Source: Bathymodiolus brooksi
Taxonomy: Eukaryota > Mollusca > Bivalvia > Mytilida > Modiolidae
Assembly: GCA_963680875.1 (NCBI GenBank)
Contig: OY804576.1
Span: 78,435,668 to 78,499,667 of the forward strand
Reading direction: 5' to 3'
DNA: 64,000 nt
The first letter of the stretch is position 1. Each line of letters starts with the position of its first letter. The notes beneath the pieces were generated by a model. The model had not been told where the DNA came from. It did no database searches and worked only from the letters and a program-made list of their open reading frames with translations. A program made the position numbers and the translations under genes. Below are positions 30,201 to 45,200 of the stretch, piece by piece.

Positions 30201-33200
30201 CAAGTTTGAGGGATCCATCAAATATAAGAAGTTGACAGGTGTTTAGACTGTCAAATGTGTGTTTAAAACAGGTGCACAGAATTTTTTTAAAGCAATTGTG
30301 AAAAAAAAATTTGACTGTAAATGCACCTTTACATCACCATGTTTGCATCAAACTAATGTACTACCTAATGACGACCTGGTTGTAGGACCATAGTCATCAT
30401 GAAAAGGTCTACTGTCCTACTGTACCTGTCCCAAGCTAGGACGTGGATTTCCAGTGTCATATGTCATGGTATTGGTTGTGTTCAGTGAGTTCAGTTAAGA
30501 TGAGAGGTGATTGTTCGTTTTGTTGATATTGGTGGAATTGAAGACCATCTCTGTTTAAACTTTCATCTTTTTTTTTTCATTTTGTAGAAACGACTGAAAG
30601 TTTAACAAACCCAGCACAAGAAGGGGTAAGTTTTAACTTACAAAATGTTGATACTTCACTACTTTTATTTATCTATGTAAAACATAAATATATAGATAGA
30701 TTTTACTGCATTTGTTAAATAATGTAAAAATATTTCTGGCCAGACCAGTGTATTTATTATTCTTTTACAAGTAATAAAAAACAAGTACTCCTTTATAATT
30801 GTTGGCTCATCTTGACAGGCAAATAGAGATTAATTAATAGAGATTCCTACATTGAGACTTTTTTAAATGTTCAGTTTATACAGGGATTGGTTTAGACAGG
30901 ATTCTGGGTTCGGTTTAGACAGGATTCTGCTTTATTCAGAGTTCGGTTTAGACAGGATTCTGGTTTATTCAGGGTTCAGTTTATACAGGATTCTGGTTTA
31001 TTCAGGGTTCGGTTTATACAGGATCCTGCTTTATTCAGGGTTCAGTTTATACAGGATTCTGGTTTATTCAGGGTTCGGTTTATACAGGATTCTACTTTAT
31101 TCAGGGTTCAGTTTATACAGGATTCTACTTTATTCAGGGTACGGTTTAGACAGGATTCTGGTTTATTCAGGGTTCGGTTTAGACAGGATTTAGGTTTATT
31201 CAGGGTTCGGTTTAGACAAGATTCTACTTTATTCAGGGTTCGGTTTAGACAGGATTCTGGTTTATTCAGGGTTCGGTTTAGACAGGATTCTGGTTTATTA
31301 AGGGTTCGGTTTATACAGGATTCTGGTTTATTCAGGGTTCGGTTTAGACAGGATTCTGGTTTATACAGGGATTGGTTTATATAGGATTCTGGTTTATTCA
31401 GGGTTCAGTTTATACAGGATTCTGGTTTATTCAGGGTTCGGTTTATACAGGATTCTGCTTTATTCAGGGTTCAGTTTATACAGGATTCTGGTTTATTCAG
31501 GGTTCGGTTTATACAGGATTCTACATTATTCAGGGTTCAGTTTATACAGGATTCTGGTTTATTCAGGGTTCGGTTTATACAGGATTCTACTTTATTCAGG
31601 GTTCGGTTTATACAGGATTCTACTTTATTCAGGGTTTGGTTTATACAGGATTCTGCTTTATTCAGGGTTCGGTTTAGACAGGATTTAGGTTTATTAAGGG
31701 TTCGGTTTAGACAGGATTCTGGTTTATTCAGGGTTCGGTTTAGACAGGATTCTGGTTTATTCAGGGTTCGGTTTAGACAGGATTCTGGTTTATTCAGGGT
31801 TCGGTTTATACAGGATTCTGGTTTATTCAGGGTTTGGTTTAGACAGGATTCTGGTTTATTCAGGGTTCGGTTTAGACAGGATTCTGGTTTATTCAGGGTT
31901 CGGTTTAGACAGGATTCTGGTTTATTCAGGGTTCGGTTTAGACAGGATTCTGGTTTATTCAGGGTTCGGTTTAGACAGGATTCTGGTTTATTCAGGGTTC
32001 GGTTTAGACAGGATTCTGGTTTATTCAGGGTTCGGTTTAGACAGGATTCTGGTTTATTCAGGGTTCGGTTTAGACAGGATTCTGCTTTATTCAGGGCTCG
32101 GTTTAGACAGGATTCTGGTTTATTCAGGGTTCGGTTTAGACAGGATTCTGGTTTATTTAGGGTTCGGTTTAGAAAAGTTTCACAGTAGTACGTTTTAAAG
32201 TAGCATCTTTTACAATAAGAAATTGTTAATGTACAGAATTGTTATTTATAGGCAAAGTTTACTGGATCATCCATACCTGCAGTCATTAAATGTCATATTG
32301 CAGAACCTTGTCTGATTCCTACAGTACTGACTGGTGATCCTCATAAAAAGTTGGTATTTTGTATAAGCGGTTATTCTACATCAAATTGTCTGCAGATACA
32401 TTTTCTATCCAGTATTATGAAAACATCTTTTAGCTGTGTAACCAGTGGAAAGAGATGTTCGTTGATTGGTTTATGGCATTTAACGCCTGTTTTAACAGTA
32501 TTTCAGTTATATCGTGGTGGTCAGTTTTATTGATGGAGGAAATCGGAGTACCAGGAGAAAACGACCGACCTTCCGCAAGTTACTGACAAACTTTATCACA
32601 TAATGTTGTATCGAGTACACCTCGGCTTGCAAAAAATAAATATAATTAAAACATTTACATATTGAGGAGAAGGGTGAAAGTATAGATGAACAACCAATAT
32701 TAATACATTTTAGCTTATCCTTATCAAAAGAAGTTACACAGCTAAAATTACCTATTTTCATGCCCAGCTCAATAACTTAGTTCCCCTATAAATGCAAATC
32801 ATTTGAAATTTATACACAGTAAAGGACCATATAAGGGAAGGCCAAGACACTGCCTTATTATATATTTCTGGTCCTTCTATTATAAAAAAGGTATTTTATT
32901 ATCAATTGATAAATAGCCAAAAGCTGAATACAGAAGTTGAGAAATTTCATTTTACATGCAGCACTTCTAAAAATCAACAACAGGACATTTCACAATACAG
33001 CTGTAGATTATTTCTTGAATTATAGTTGCTGTTTTTATTATTATTATTAATTTATTTATTTGTTATTGTAAATCAATTTCAGACCATCCATGACGAAAGG
33101 ATATGTAGACTCTGGCGTGGAGATCCAGGGTGTGAAAGTAACACAAGATAAGAATGACACACACATTTATCATTCTGTTACAACTGTTTTACCCAAGAAA

Positions 33201-36200
33201 ACTGGTACACATAGAATCTGTTTACAGAGTCTTAATGCTGCAAAGTTAGTATTTATAAATATTTAACCTTCTTTCAGCGAAGCCATGTTTTTTTAATACA
33301 AAAATTTCTCAACAATGTGAAATGAATTCAGAGTAGATTTACAGTCCATAAGTTACACTAACACATATATTTTTGATTACTGTTCTCCACTCCATGACAA
33401 GAAAGCTGTCCATGTTAAATACCTTTGTATGAGTTTGAAATAGCTTACGGGTGAATGGTTCTCATGTGATCTCATAGTAGCTTGATGAATTATATATGTC
33501 TTCAAAAGTGAGCCATTGATTGTTGTTTACCACCACGGGAGCAATTTTTTAGCTATATTGTGAGGAGAATTGGTTACATTTTGATGAGATGATGATGATG
33601 TCCACATTGTACTAGACCAACACACTGTTGGATATTTATTGTGCTAGCTCACTGAAACAACAGGCCATGGGTAGACATGTTGCTCCACCTGGACACATTA
33701 TCCTGATACCAAGCAAACCAGTCTTTACTCTTATTCTTTAATGCTGCATGCATAGCGGAGAAGCAGAAAATACAAATTTTATAGTCTTTGATTTGACCTG
33801 ACCAGGGCTAGAACCCACAATATACCGATTCGGTCTCTTGACAATTGAAAGCATTTATATTTTAATTTATATTTTTACAGTAAGACATCGGATGAAGTGT
33901 GTTATTCAGTAGAAGTTGTACCTGGTAAGATTAATATTTTTGTATCGTTTATTTTGTTTGTTTGTTTAAATACATACAGTTTATTGAACAATATTTACAA
34001 TAACATAAGCAGCCCAGGGTAGGTCACTTAGGACACCTGATTGTTTACAAATCATTTGTACAGGGGAATAAACAAATGAGAACAATATAAAAAAACTCTC
34101 TTTCCTTATTACAGCATACAGGCATGTTTTGATAAAAGAACTATTTAGCAATGTATAATTTAATTACATTAAAATAACGACCATACACCCACAAAAAAAA
34201 ACAAAATAAAATTTTTCTAAATGCCCTCTATTAATATTTAAGTTTTTATGTCTTTGTCTAAAAGCAATACAGTAATATAACGGTCTTTTTTTCAGGGAAA
34301 ACATTATTACATACATATCGGTAAATGTTGTTAAAATTCTGATGTCTTTTCATTTATTGGTGGAAAAATGTGATATAATCTGATAAATTTTTTTTCAGAT
34401 CCGCCAAAACCAGCTTCTGTTGTAAGTATTACCATTATATACTTTGTCAATCTTGTTAGATACCATTTTTCGGTAGATTGAAAATTAAATTTATACAGTA
34501 ATGGTTGACAGTATTCTAAACAAAACAAAACATATGAAGAACAGATCTAAGTCCACTATTAAACTGGTACAAAAAATAACACCAGTACTAGGTTCACAAT
34601 TCAACAGGTAAAAAAAATGAACACCTGTACTAGGTCCACAACTCAACAGGTAAAACAATGAACACCTGTACTAGGTCCACAACTCAACAGGTAAAAAAAT
34701 AAACACCTGTAGAGAGTCCACTACTAAACTGGTACACAAAATAACACCAGTATTCAGGATGGACTGCTCAATTTGTTTTTAAAAAAGCAAAAGAAAAAAA
34801 GAACACCAGCACTGGGTTCACTGCTAAATTTGTTTTTTTTTCTAAACCACAAAATAAAGAACACCAGCACTCAGGGTACACCACTAAATTTGTATAAACA
34901 AAACAAAGCAAAAAAAACCACCAGCACTGGGTCCACTGCTGAACTGGTAAGAGTGAATACCAACACTGGGTATCATACGTAACTGATAAAAAAATCATCA
35001 AAATAATCACTATTTCCTCTGCTTAAGTGATAAATAAAAACATAGATGAGCCTCTGGTTTAATCATAAAGAGATTATTATACTCATTAAAAGAAACTGTT
35101 ATTTTATATTTCAGAAAAAGCCCATGTTTATGTCTCCTACATTACCTGATGGAAGTAGTATAAAGTGCTCAGTTGGTAAACCCTGCCATCTTATTTTGTG
35201 GATGAAGAACCATGCATATGAACCACTTTGGTAAGAAATTCTTGATAAGACATCAGTATATACAATCTAATTTTGATTATATTGCAGTATATATGTATAT
35301 ATAAGCTCAAAATTCTAATTCTAATACTGTTTAATTTTGAAAGTCGTTTTACCAGTCTGCAGAACTTTTTACCTCCTAGACAAGGCATTGGCTAATTTTT
35401 TTTGGCTAATCTTCAGTTTGTATTCCTATATCAAACTGGTCAGTTGGTGAATATGTCACCAGAGGGAGGATGTTGCTCAAGAGTTCCTTGTAAAGTAAAT
35501 GCAGTCTTAGAAAGAATAGTGATAATCATATAGCATATGTAATGATATTCTATGTGTTCTTGATGGCAGGGCCGTAACGGCGAAGCATGCAACTGCACAT
35601 TGTATGAGTAAGATATAAAGTTAAATTATAAATAGGTCATATTTTGAGCAGTGTATAAACTTATAATAAGCATTGCATACCAGCTTATATACATAATGTT
35701 GTTGATGTATAGGTGACTGTGGTCATACAGGAACATAGAATGTTTTTAATAGCACATAAAGTGCTTTACTTATGTTCAGCGTTCATTGGATCTGCCTCAG
35801 TTGATATACAACTCTGATATTCAGCGTTCATTGGATCTGCCTTGGTTGATATATAACACTATATTCAGCGTTCATTGGATCTGCCTTGGTTGATATATAA
35901 CACTATATTAAGCATTCATTGGATCTACCTTGGTTGATATATAACCCTATTTACGGCACTGGATTAGTTAGATATGTTTTGATTCATACATGAATGTAAT
36001 ATTTTACATAAAGAATGTCTCTTTTTGCAGTCCAAGAGTAATATCTGATTTGAATGCTCAGGATGGTGTATTTGTCTTTCCTACTGATAAGCTACAGAGT
36101 CCATGCTCAACAGATATATCAATACACACCGAAGCAGAAAGGACAATTCATAATTGTTTTGCATTGACAGTACCTCGCCATCCAGTAATGAAAAGTTACG

Positions 36201-39200
36201 GGTAAGATAAAAAAAAATTATCACACATTATTTAATTCCTTTCGATATGACAGGAAGTGAATCCCATATCAGTTCAGGATGTGATAACCTATGTCATGCT
36301 GCCCTTGTATACAATAAACATCAGAATGGGTTGGGTAGATTTTTGTTGCCATTGTCATGGAAGCACAAAAAGTGGGGAATTCTGAAACTTTTTCCCTGTT
36401 TCTACAAAACATATATATATACCACTGTTTTTATGTATACAAGTCTTTGACAATTTTATCATTTTCAAAATGGCTGCCATTGCCATGAAAATAAACAATT
36501 CAAAATTTCAATCTTTTTTTTTACTTTCCATGTTAATTACTAAAAAGCTGAATATACCAAAATGTTTTTGAATGTGTTTTAAAAAAAGGGGTTTGAATGA
36601 TGTTTTGGGATTCAAGAGGAGGTTTGGAAGACTTTTGTAACAGTTCACTGTCTCATTATTTTTGTTATTTTGCAGAGGAGATGGTGAAAAAAGATGTTAT
36701 TATATCAGAATAACTAAGGAAACTTTATCTGGTAAGTATGTTACATCAGAATAACCAAAGACTGGTTAACTGGTTAATATATGTTACATCAGAATAACCA
36801 AAGACTGGCTAAAGGGGAATTTGCGGTAGGCACTACCGACAAAATTTGTGGGCGGAGCTTATCATCAAAAATCCCCATTGATATGAACAGCATAATTTTG
36901 AAACTGTATGTCACATGACCAACTTGACCTAAAGGTCACACACCTCAGAAATTTGAATTTTCGAAGTGATTTTTGTAGATTTTAGACTGATGAAGAATAT
37001 TATTTTTAATAAGACTGAAAGTTTCGTAGGGAGGAACACTTGTGACCATACCTGTCAAATATTTTGCTCCAAAAGTAACTGTGAAACTATGTATCATTGA
37101 TTTTTGCTCCTCGAGTTAACCGTGGTCAAAATAATGAACAATCTGAATGTTTGCTCCGCCCACAGCTATTTATACCCACGGTCCCGGTTTAACTGGTAAA
37201 TATATGTTACATCAAAATAACCAAAGACTGGTTAATAGGTGAATATATGTTACATTAGAATAACCAAAGACTGGTAAATATATGTTACATCAGAATAACC
37301 AAAGACTGGTTAACTGGTGAATATATGTTAAATTAGGATAAACAAAGACTGGTTATCTGGTATAGTCCGTTTGACTCTATAAATCTTCAGAAAAAAATTC
37401 TTAAAAATCCAGTTTTCAAATCAACATTTATTTTTTTAGATGTATATAATATATGATATATATGAACTCTGACAATTAATTTCAAAATTTTTGATCCATT
37501 ATTAAAAAAGTTATCCATTAGGTCTCTATGTTAATTATATTTTCTGAAGTGTAAAAATCTGGTAGGAGTGAGTACAAATAGCAGACTGTACCATGTGACA
37601 TAGGGCATTTAAATATTAAAGGACATCAATAACAATTGACTATCACCTTAATGGTCAGTTAATGAGTAGCCTTTTAATATTTAAATGTCCTATGTCACAT
37701 GGTACACTGAAATATACATTGAAAGCACATGTCTGTTATTTTGTTTTGATGGTTGGGCTCTTACACTATTTGTACTCACTCCATGCAGATTTGTACACTT
37801 CAGAAAATATAATTAACATAGAGACCTAATGGATAACTTTTTTAATAATGGACTAAAATTTTTGAAATTAATTGTCAGAGTTCGTATATATCATATATTA
37901 ATATACATCTAGAAAACAAATTGTTGATTTGAAAACTGGATTTTTAAGAATTTTTTCCTGAAGATTTATAGAGTCAAACGGACTATAAGTATGTTACATC
38001 AGAATAATCAAAGACTGGGTTAACTGGTAGATATATGTTAAATTAGGATAACCAAAGACTGATTAACTGGTAAAACTATGTTAAATTAGAATAACCAAAG
38101 ACTGATTAACTGGTAAATATATGTTAAATCAGAATAACCCACGACTGGTTATCTGGTAAATATATGTTAGAATAATCATGGATTAGTAAGAAAGGATATG
38201 GATGAAAATGAACATGAGAGACTATCCAACATTACACTTAGACACAAATTAAAGTAAAGGAGCAGTGCTTTTATTGCTATTCTACATTCCACAGTCACAG
38301 TAGGGTCTTCAATATTGAAAATAACCCATACCCTAAAATGAATGTGAAGCTGCCCCTAGCCTACAGTAGAGTGGTACTCTTTACTTCTGTTAATAAATGC
38401 AACATCTAGGCATCTGTCATTCTGATGTCATTTGGTGTATAAAATGTTATGACCAGATGTAGAGTTATCAACAAGAATACAAATTATGGGTGCAGTAATC
38501 TTACAAATACTGTCATCATTGTGCCTGACATCACATTAAGAAGTTACAAATACAGACAAAAAACTACCACAGGACTCCCATCAGGTAAATAGAAAGAAAA
38601 CGACATGGTTTGATATAGGTTGAAGTGGGCTCACTAATTGGATGGACTATATATATATATATGTGTGTTAGAAAATAACATCTAAAAATTGAAAGTTACA
38701 GAAAATGAGAATGACAGATAGATCTTTTTCTTTAAGTTACATTTATTATAAGTTTCAAGACATGTTTCTCAGTTTAATTGAACCATAATTGTTTCTACAT
38801 GTATACTAATGTGTGACTGTGAAATGTAGAACAGCAATAAAGGTTCTGTTCCTTTCCTTCAATTTATGTTAAATAGTCTCATGTTCATTTACATCCATAT
38901 CCTTTCTTACTAATTAATTAAAAAATTATATAGTGTAAACTAATCATTGTGAGAAACATCAACAATGATACAACACCAAGGATAAATTTTGATTGGATTT
39001 CACTCTAGATTTGAGGTGGTTAAATGCTGCATGTTGTGTGAGTAAAATTATAAATTTCCAACATTACTTATACCCTTTGAAATGAGAATAATGCTTAACT
39101 GTTGTATATATATACATAAGAATTTAGTTATTAATTATGAAATAGATATCTATATTAATATTTGTTATTTTAGGACCATGTAGTAGTTTAAGATGTGACA

Positions 39201-42200
39201 ATGAAGGATTTTGTAATGGAAAAGATAGTATTGGATTTTGTCAGTGTCCGTTAGGTTATTCAGGACCACACTGTGAAGTTTGTAAGTAAAAAGTGATGTT
39301 TAAATGACAAAGATTTAAATTATTACGGGGATAAATATCAGGTTTCTATGATGCTGTGGTAGTGAGTGAGTGAGTGATTGTTGTTTAACGCCAATTCAGC
39401 AATTTTTCAGCTATATCATGGCGAGAGCAAGTTAATTTTCAATTGGATAATGATGAGGTCCACTTTATACTAGACCAACACGCTGAGTTGGATTTTTCTC
39501 ACTGAAACAACAGTCCGTGGATAGACATGTCACCGCTCTGACACATTATTCTGATTCTGAGCCAACCAGTCTTTGCCCTTTCTCTTTAATGCTGCATGCT
39601 TAGTGGAGAAGCAACAAATACCAATTTTATAGTCTTTGGTTTGACCCAACTGGGGCTCGAATCCACGATCTACCGCACTCGAGGCGAGCACGCTAACCAT
39701 TACACCACCGATGCGGTTCTGTGATAGTTGAATTAAAAATATGTCAGCAAAAATTGGTTGAAATAGCATGTGAATACATAGAACCTGTGGTACCATAGGA
39801 TCGTCCTATATATTTTATTATTGTTTAAAATAAGTTATTTGTTTTTAGATCTATGTTTAGGATGAAATGTTCAGTTTGTAAATGACTAAATTGAAAAAAA
39901 AAAAATTTTTAACAACTAAACCTGTCAAAATGCCTTTGAGAACTGCATTCTCACAATTCATAGCCTGTTGAAAAAAATAAGGTACTGTTTGAAGCATGGT
40001 TGGTCAATATATAGGTCAACTTGATTATATATTTTTATTTTCACTTGAAGACCAGCAATGATATCTATACCAATATGTAAATGTTGGTGACCTCTAAAAA
40101 GATAGCAGAATTTATATAAATATAAACAATTATGATTTGATTAAGCTTGATTTTTTTTTAGTGCATGTTTTTTTTTAAATTTTAGTGCAGGGTAATACCC
40201 TAACAGCTCCTAATACTCAGGTAAGTATAATATTCAGAAGTTTGTATCTATGTACTTATTCTTATTGTGCCTGGGACATTAAGCTTAATCCATGTCTGTC
40301 CGTCCATACGTATGTCCCACATTTGGTTTCCACTCAATTACTTAAAATCCCTTAAGCAAATTACTGGATGATATGCCGAAAAATACATGTTTACTTTATC
40401 TGGAAGTGGAGGCCATGCACGTCCTATAGACACATTCTTCCTTTTTTTTTGGTTTGATATTACATTTGTATTTACATTGTAATTTTTACCTCCCTTGGCC
40501 AAAGGCATAATCTATAATCTATAAGATATTGTTATTATGAGTTATTTACAATGTACGGGTTTGATTATACATAGAAATTAATACATGACCTTTTACATAT
40601 CAGCCTTGGTATCATCCCGAGATCCCCATATCAAGTCAAGACACAGAACCAGATTTTTTTAAGTAGTTTAAAAATGAGGAACTTGAAATTGTATTTGCTC
40701 TTTACATTTTCTTTTAGACTAAACCTAAGTTTGGAGACCATGTGATACCAAAGAAAGTTGTATGTGTTCTACATGAAGAATGTTCTGTTCCTTTTACTGT
40801 TACTTCTAGTACACAGTAAGTATGTGTTGATTTAGATTTTTTTTTTTTTTCAATCATGTTATTTACATGATTGGCTTACATTTAACCTTATATTTTATTG
40901 GGTATTGTCAATTGGGTCCATCAAACTAGTTTAACACTGCCATCTTTTACTAAAATGCCTGTACCAAGTCAGGAAAATGAGTGGTCCTGTATATGTGTTA
41001 GGGGTATCGATTTTGTCTCTGTTTCTTCTACCACTTTTTGATTGGATTTTGATATTGTTCTGACAGTGTGGTGTAATTGGTTTTTTTTCTTCATTTTATT
41101 CCTTCTTACATTATTTTGTTTGTCAGTGACTTGTGGCAGGTGGGTGGTTTTCTCCGGTTACTCCAGTTTCATCAACCAATAAAACTTACCACCACAATAT
41201 AACTGAAATAATGTTGAAAGTACCGCTAAACACCATAACCCTAACCCATACTTTTATAAACAGATATATTTTGTATACAGATATAAACTATCATACATGA
41301 TCTAAATGGTATTTTAAGTTAGGTTTTATTTTGACTTTGTTGAAAAATGAACTAAAAATTAGGAAATTGGTATTTTTTGCTTTTTTTCCACTAAGCATAC
41401 AGCATTAAGGATTGAAAGTAAAGAGATGGTCTGGTACAAAGCAGCTATCAGCAACATCTCAACAAGAAGTAACTTGTTATTGTCATGACATAGCTTTGAT
41501 ATTGCTCACATGGCATTAAACAACAATCAACACATGTAAGATAGCCAGAAACTTTATCTGAAGGTCTAACTGTAAGATATAAAGGATCTAACACCGGTAA
41601 CAGGGCAAGACTGAAAAATCTCAGACACCCAACGGAAAGATTTCTGGTCTCCAACGAGGCTCCGCCGAGGAGACCAATAGAAATATTTCCCGTGGGTATC
41701 TGAGATTTTTCCGTCTTGCCCTCTTACCGGTGTTTGATTCTTTTTCTCACTAATTTCCCTATCTTGTATGTTTTCCGGTGTTTGATTTTATTTCTCACTA
41801 AACATCTTTGTTTTGTTTACATTGCATCGAGCGTTTTCCTGCAAAAATTTTTTCCGTTGGTGAAGTTGTCGATTTATCGATATACATTCGTGTATTGGCA
41901 GTATTTTAATTGTATTTCATAATAAAATACAATGTATTTAATAAATATATTATATATGCTACTACAACAGCAATAAATACCTGTAAAAATTATTTGACTT
42001 TGGTCAAAGGGAGGTAATTTCTTTCTTTATGTTAGTTACTAACAAGGGAGAGCACTCTATTTTTTGCTCAAAGGAAACTAACATTGACACGGTAGAAAGG
42101 GGTGAGAAAAAGTCAAATGCAGTGAAAGGTGCAATATCGTTAAATCGTTAGAAAGCAGAATAGTATACATAGATTAATAAAAAAAATAGTTATGTGGTAG

Positions 42201-45200
42201 AATCGTGGTTTTATTGAAGAGAATAAAGACAGAACCGTGGTGGAGAGCTATTTTGCGAAATGTAACATTTTTACGAGAAAAGTAGCATGAAATTCTTATC
42301 TCACCCACGGGTTGAGACAAGGATATCCACACGGCTAAAAATAGGAACTGTGCTGTCTCATTAGTGAGAAAATTTGCTCACAAAAATTTTTGAATGATCT
42401 CATAGTAAAATTGTGTCCTGAAAGATGAATGGTATCAATTTGAGCTATTTCTTTCAGGTCAAATTCTTTGATCAAGACAAGATCTTACACATAAAATAAA
42501 TATTGATTGTATACGAATGTGGATGTTTGTGTTGCTCAATCTTCAGTATTCTGTGTAGTGTTATGTAGATCGTTGTTTGTCCTTTTTCCTTTGGCCATTG
42601 TGTTGTCTGTTCTTCTTTGATTTACGGATTCTGATTACCCCTTTGGTATCTTCAAACTCTTCTTTTTTTTCATAGAATACTTTTAATATTTATACCTTAA
42701 ATTGATTTAATCCTGTATATTTCAGACCTGTAATAAAACCTGGACACGTTGATGAAGGTCTGACAACTAGAGACCCAACAATAACACCAGACCCCAATAA
42801 TCCTGGAACATTTATATCATCATTAAAGATGGTTGGTACTACACCAGGAACACATAAAGTATGTGTACAGACAGGACAGACTGTAGGGTATGTATTCTTC
42901 ACTTATATTTTAACAATGTATTATCAGGTAAAAAAAAAAAAAACTTGTGCTTCCGTTAACCCTGCCAACTCTAATTTTTGATGCCTACCCTAAAGTTTGT
43001 ATTGCCATTTTGGACAATCACTGTTTAAGTCAGACCATTGTGCTGTAGTCCTCAGTTTATAAAAAAAGCATTTTTCAATATATTAGTCAAAAAATTGAGA
43101 TTGAAAAACATTTACATGTACCAATTTATTAAAAGAAAGTTTAAACAGTAAACAGTAAATCATCAATTCCACCAATATCAACAAAACAACAATCACCTTC
43201 CATCTTAGCTGAACTCACTGAACACAAAAACAACCATGACATATGACGTTGGATATTCAGATCCTGGTTTGGGACAGGCACATAAATGTGGCAGGGTAAT
43301 CAAGAGTTGTGTTCATTCAATAGATATTTTTAACCTCGTTGGAATTTCATGGAGCAATTTTTTCTCTCTCTTGAAAATGTTACTTAACATTATAGTACAG
43401 GTCACCTCAGGTCCACGTTTTATTTATTCTTGATTATTGCAATTTTTAGGAATACAAATGATGAAGTATGCTTTCAAGTTGAAGTTAAAACTCCAGGTAA
43501 GATTATTCTGTCTTTATGACTTCCTAATAACGTTTTTGGTATAAACGAGGTATATTGTTATTTCACAAGGATTACTTTCATGTAACATGCATTCATATAT
43601 CACTTACTTACAATATGTTATCTATTACTATTGAAAATATTTGTGGAAGAAATTCATTTTCAAAATTTTTCTTTATTCTGATATTTATGTTTTCAAACTT
43701 TTTGCTCCTGCTGGTATTCCTTAGGTATCTGAAAGTATATACTGGAAATCATTGTAAATTACAAAATAAGATCAATGGAAATTTTGATATTATTTAAATT
43801 TTTTGTGTATAGACAACTAGCATGTTGATGTGTTTTGGAATTTCAGTTTTAGCTCACCTCATCCTCATAATAGCCCATGGGCTTTTGTTTTGAAAATTAA
43901 GATATTTTTTTTCCTACAGTAGTCATGTTCTGTATTTTTTTCTATTAAAATGTTCAAAGTAGTGTAGGATGGGAGACATTTACCTATACCTCCAAATCAA
44001 CTTTCTTCTGTGAACAACAACAAAAAACAATGATAGTCAACAACCCATGATAAAAAAACAATGATAATGCATTTTAATGGATCAGATCTACGAAATTAAT
44101 TTTGTATTTGTATTTTTATTTTAGAGTCATATCATCACAAGATAAAGAAGAATCAGGTAATGTTAGTTTCTACTTGTAGGTTTCACAACATTTCAGTAAA
44201 AACATAGATATCTAATTTAGTGTGTGCACGACACACTTCTGGAATAACCTTCATCAGGTACACTCAAAGTCAAAAGATTGGCACGACACACTTCTGGAAT
44301 AACCATCATCAGGTACACTCGAAGTCAAAAGATTGGCACGACACACTTCTGGAATAACCATCATCAGGTACACTCAAAGTCAAAAGATTGGCATGACACA
44401 CTTCTGGAATAACCATCATCAGGTACACTCAAAGTCAAAAGATTGGAAAGCAAAATGACTTAAAAAGCCTTTGGGAGCTAGTAAACCAAAGGACCTAAAC
44501 AGGAAAGCTAAAATTCAGCTAAAGTAACCTATGCCTTGTTTATAGAACAAAGAAGGCCATGTGGACATTTGCTATCCCTTGTCGTTTTTTACCCTCTCTG
44601 CAACTAAGTATGTTGGTCTACTACAAAGCAGACATCATCTCATCGAAATGCAACTTGTTCTTGCCATGATATAGCTGAAAAATTGCTTACTTGGAGTTTA
44701 ACAACAATCACTCCCTCACTCAACGTCAGTGACTTACATGACCATTAAGCAACAATTACTCGCTCACTCATCGTCAGTGACATACATGACCAACATTTTT
44801 TTTCTTTTGCTAACTTTGATTTTTCTGTTAGTCAAACATATAATGTGGACCTTTGCATCATCTCAATGGTGGCCATTTTTAATGAACTGTTATGATACTA
44901 ACTGTACTGTTTAATCTCTATTCTAGCCATATTTTGTGGATCCTACCATAACACATGACTCTATAGCACAGTGTGTACCTGGGAAATCATGTCATATTCT
45001 CATGTTTATGAATGGTGGAGTTTATCCAGATTGGTGTGTAATATTTAGTGTTTTTTTTATATAAACATTTGTTTGGGGTGGGAGGAGGGGTGAGGGTTAT
45101 GGTGTTTAACGCGACTTTCAACAATATTTCAGTTGTATCGTAACGGTCAGTTTTATTGGTGGAGGAAATCGGAGTAATCCGGAGAAAACCACTGACCTGT

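Larger units (their letters stand above)
36732..38170 (+). repeat. Dispersed tandem repeat 'atgttacatcagaataacca', interrupted
   Basis: Units of about 44 bp with 'aaagactggttaactggtaa' lie at 36738-36812, 37192-37360 and 37988-38155. Two inverted-repeat elements (36811-37190 and 37361-37987) split one ancestral array. Confidence 0.8.

Noticed and set aside
30867..31677. Plus-strand frames with 11-residue repeats ([11 protein letters not shown] type)
   Set aside because: Translation of the 33-bp minisatellite. The unit length is a multiple of three, so frames stay open by chance; no splice phase fits.
34768..35010. Frames on both strands in the 34.8-kb repeat field
   Set aside because: Arise from irregular minisatellite units; no match to the gene model.
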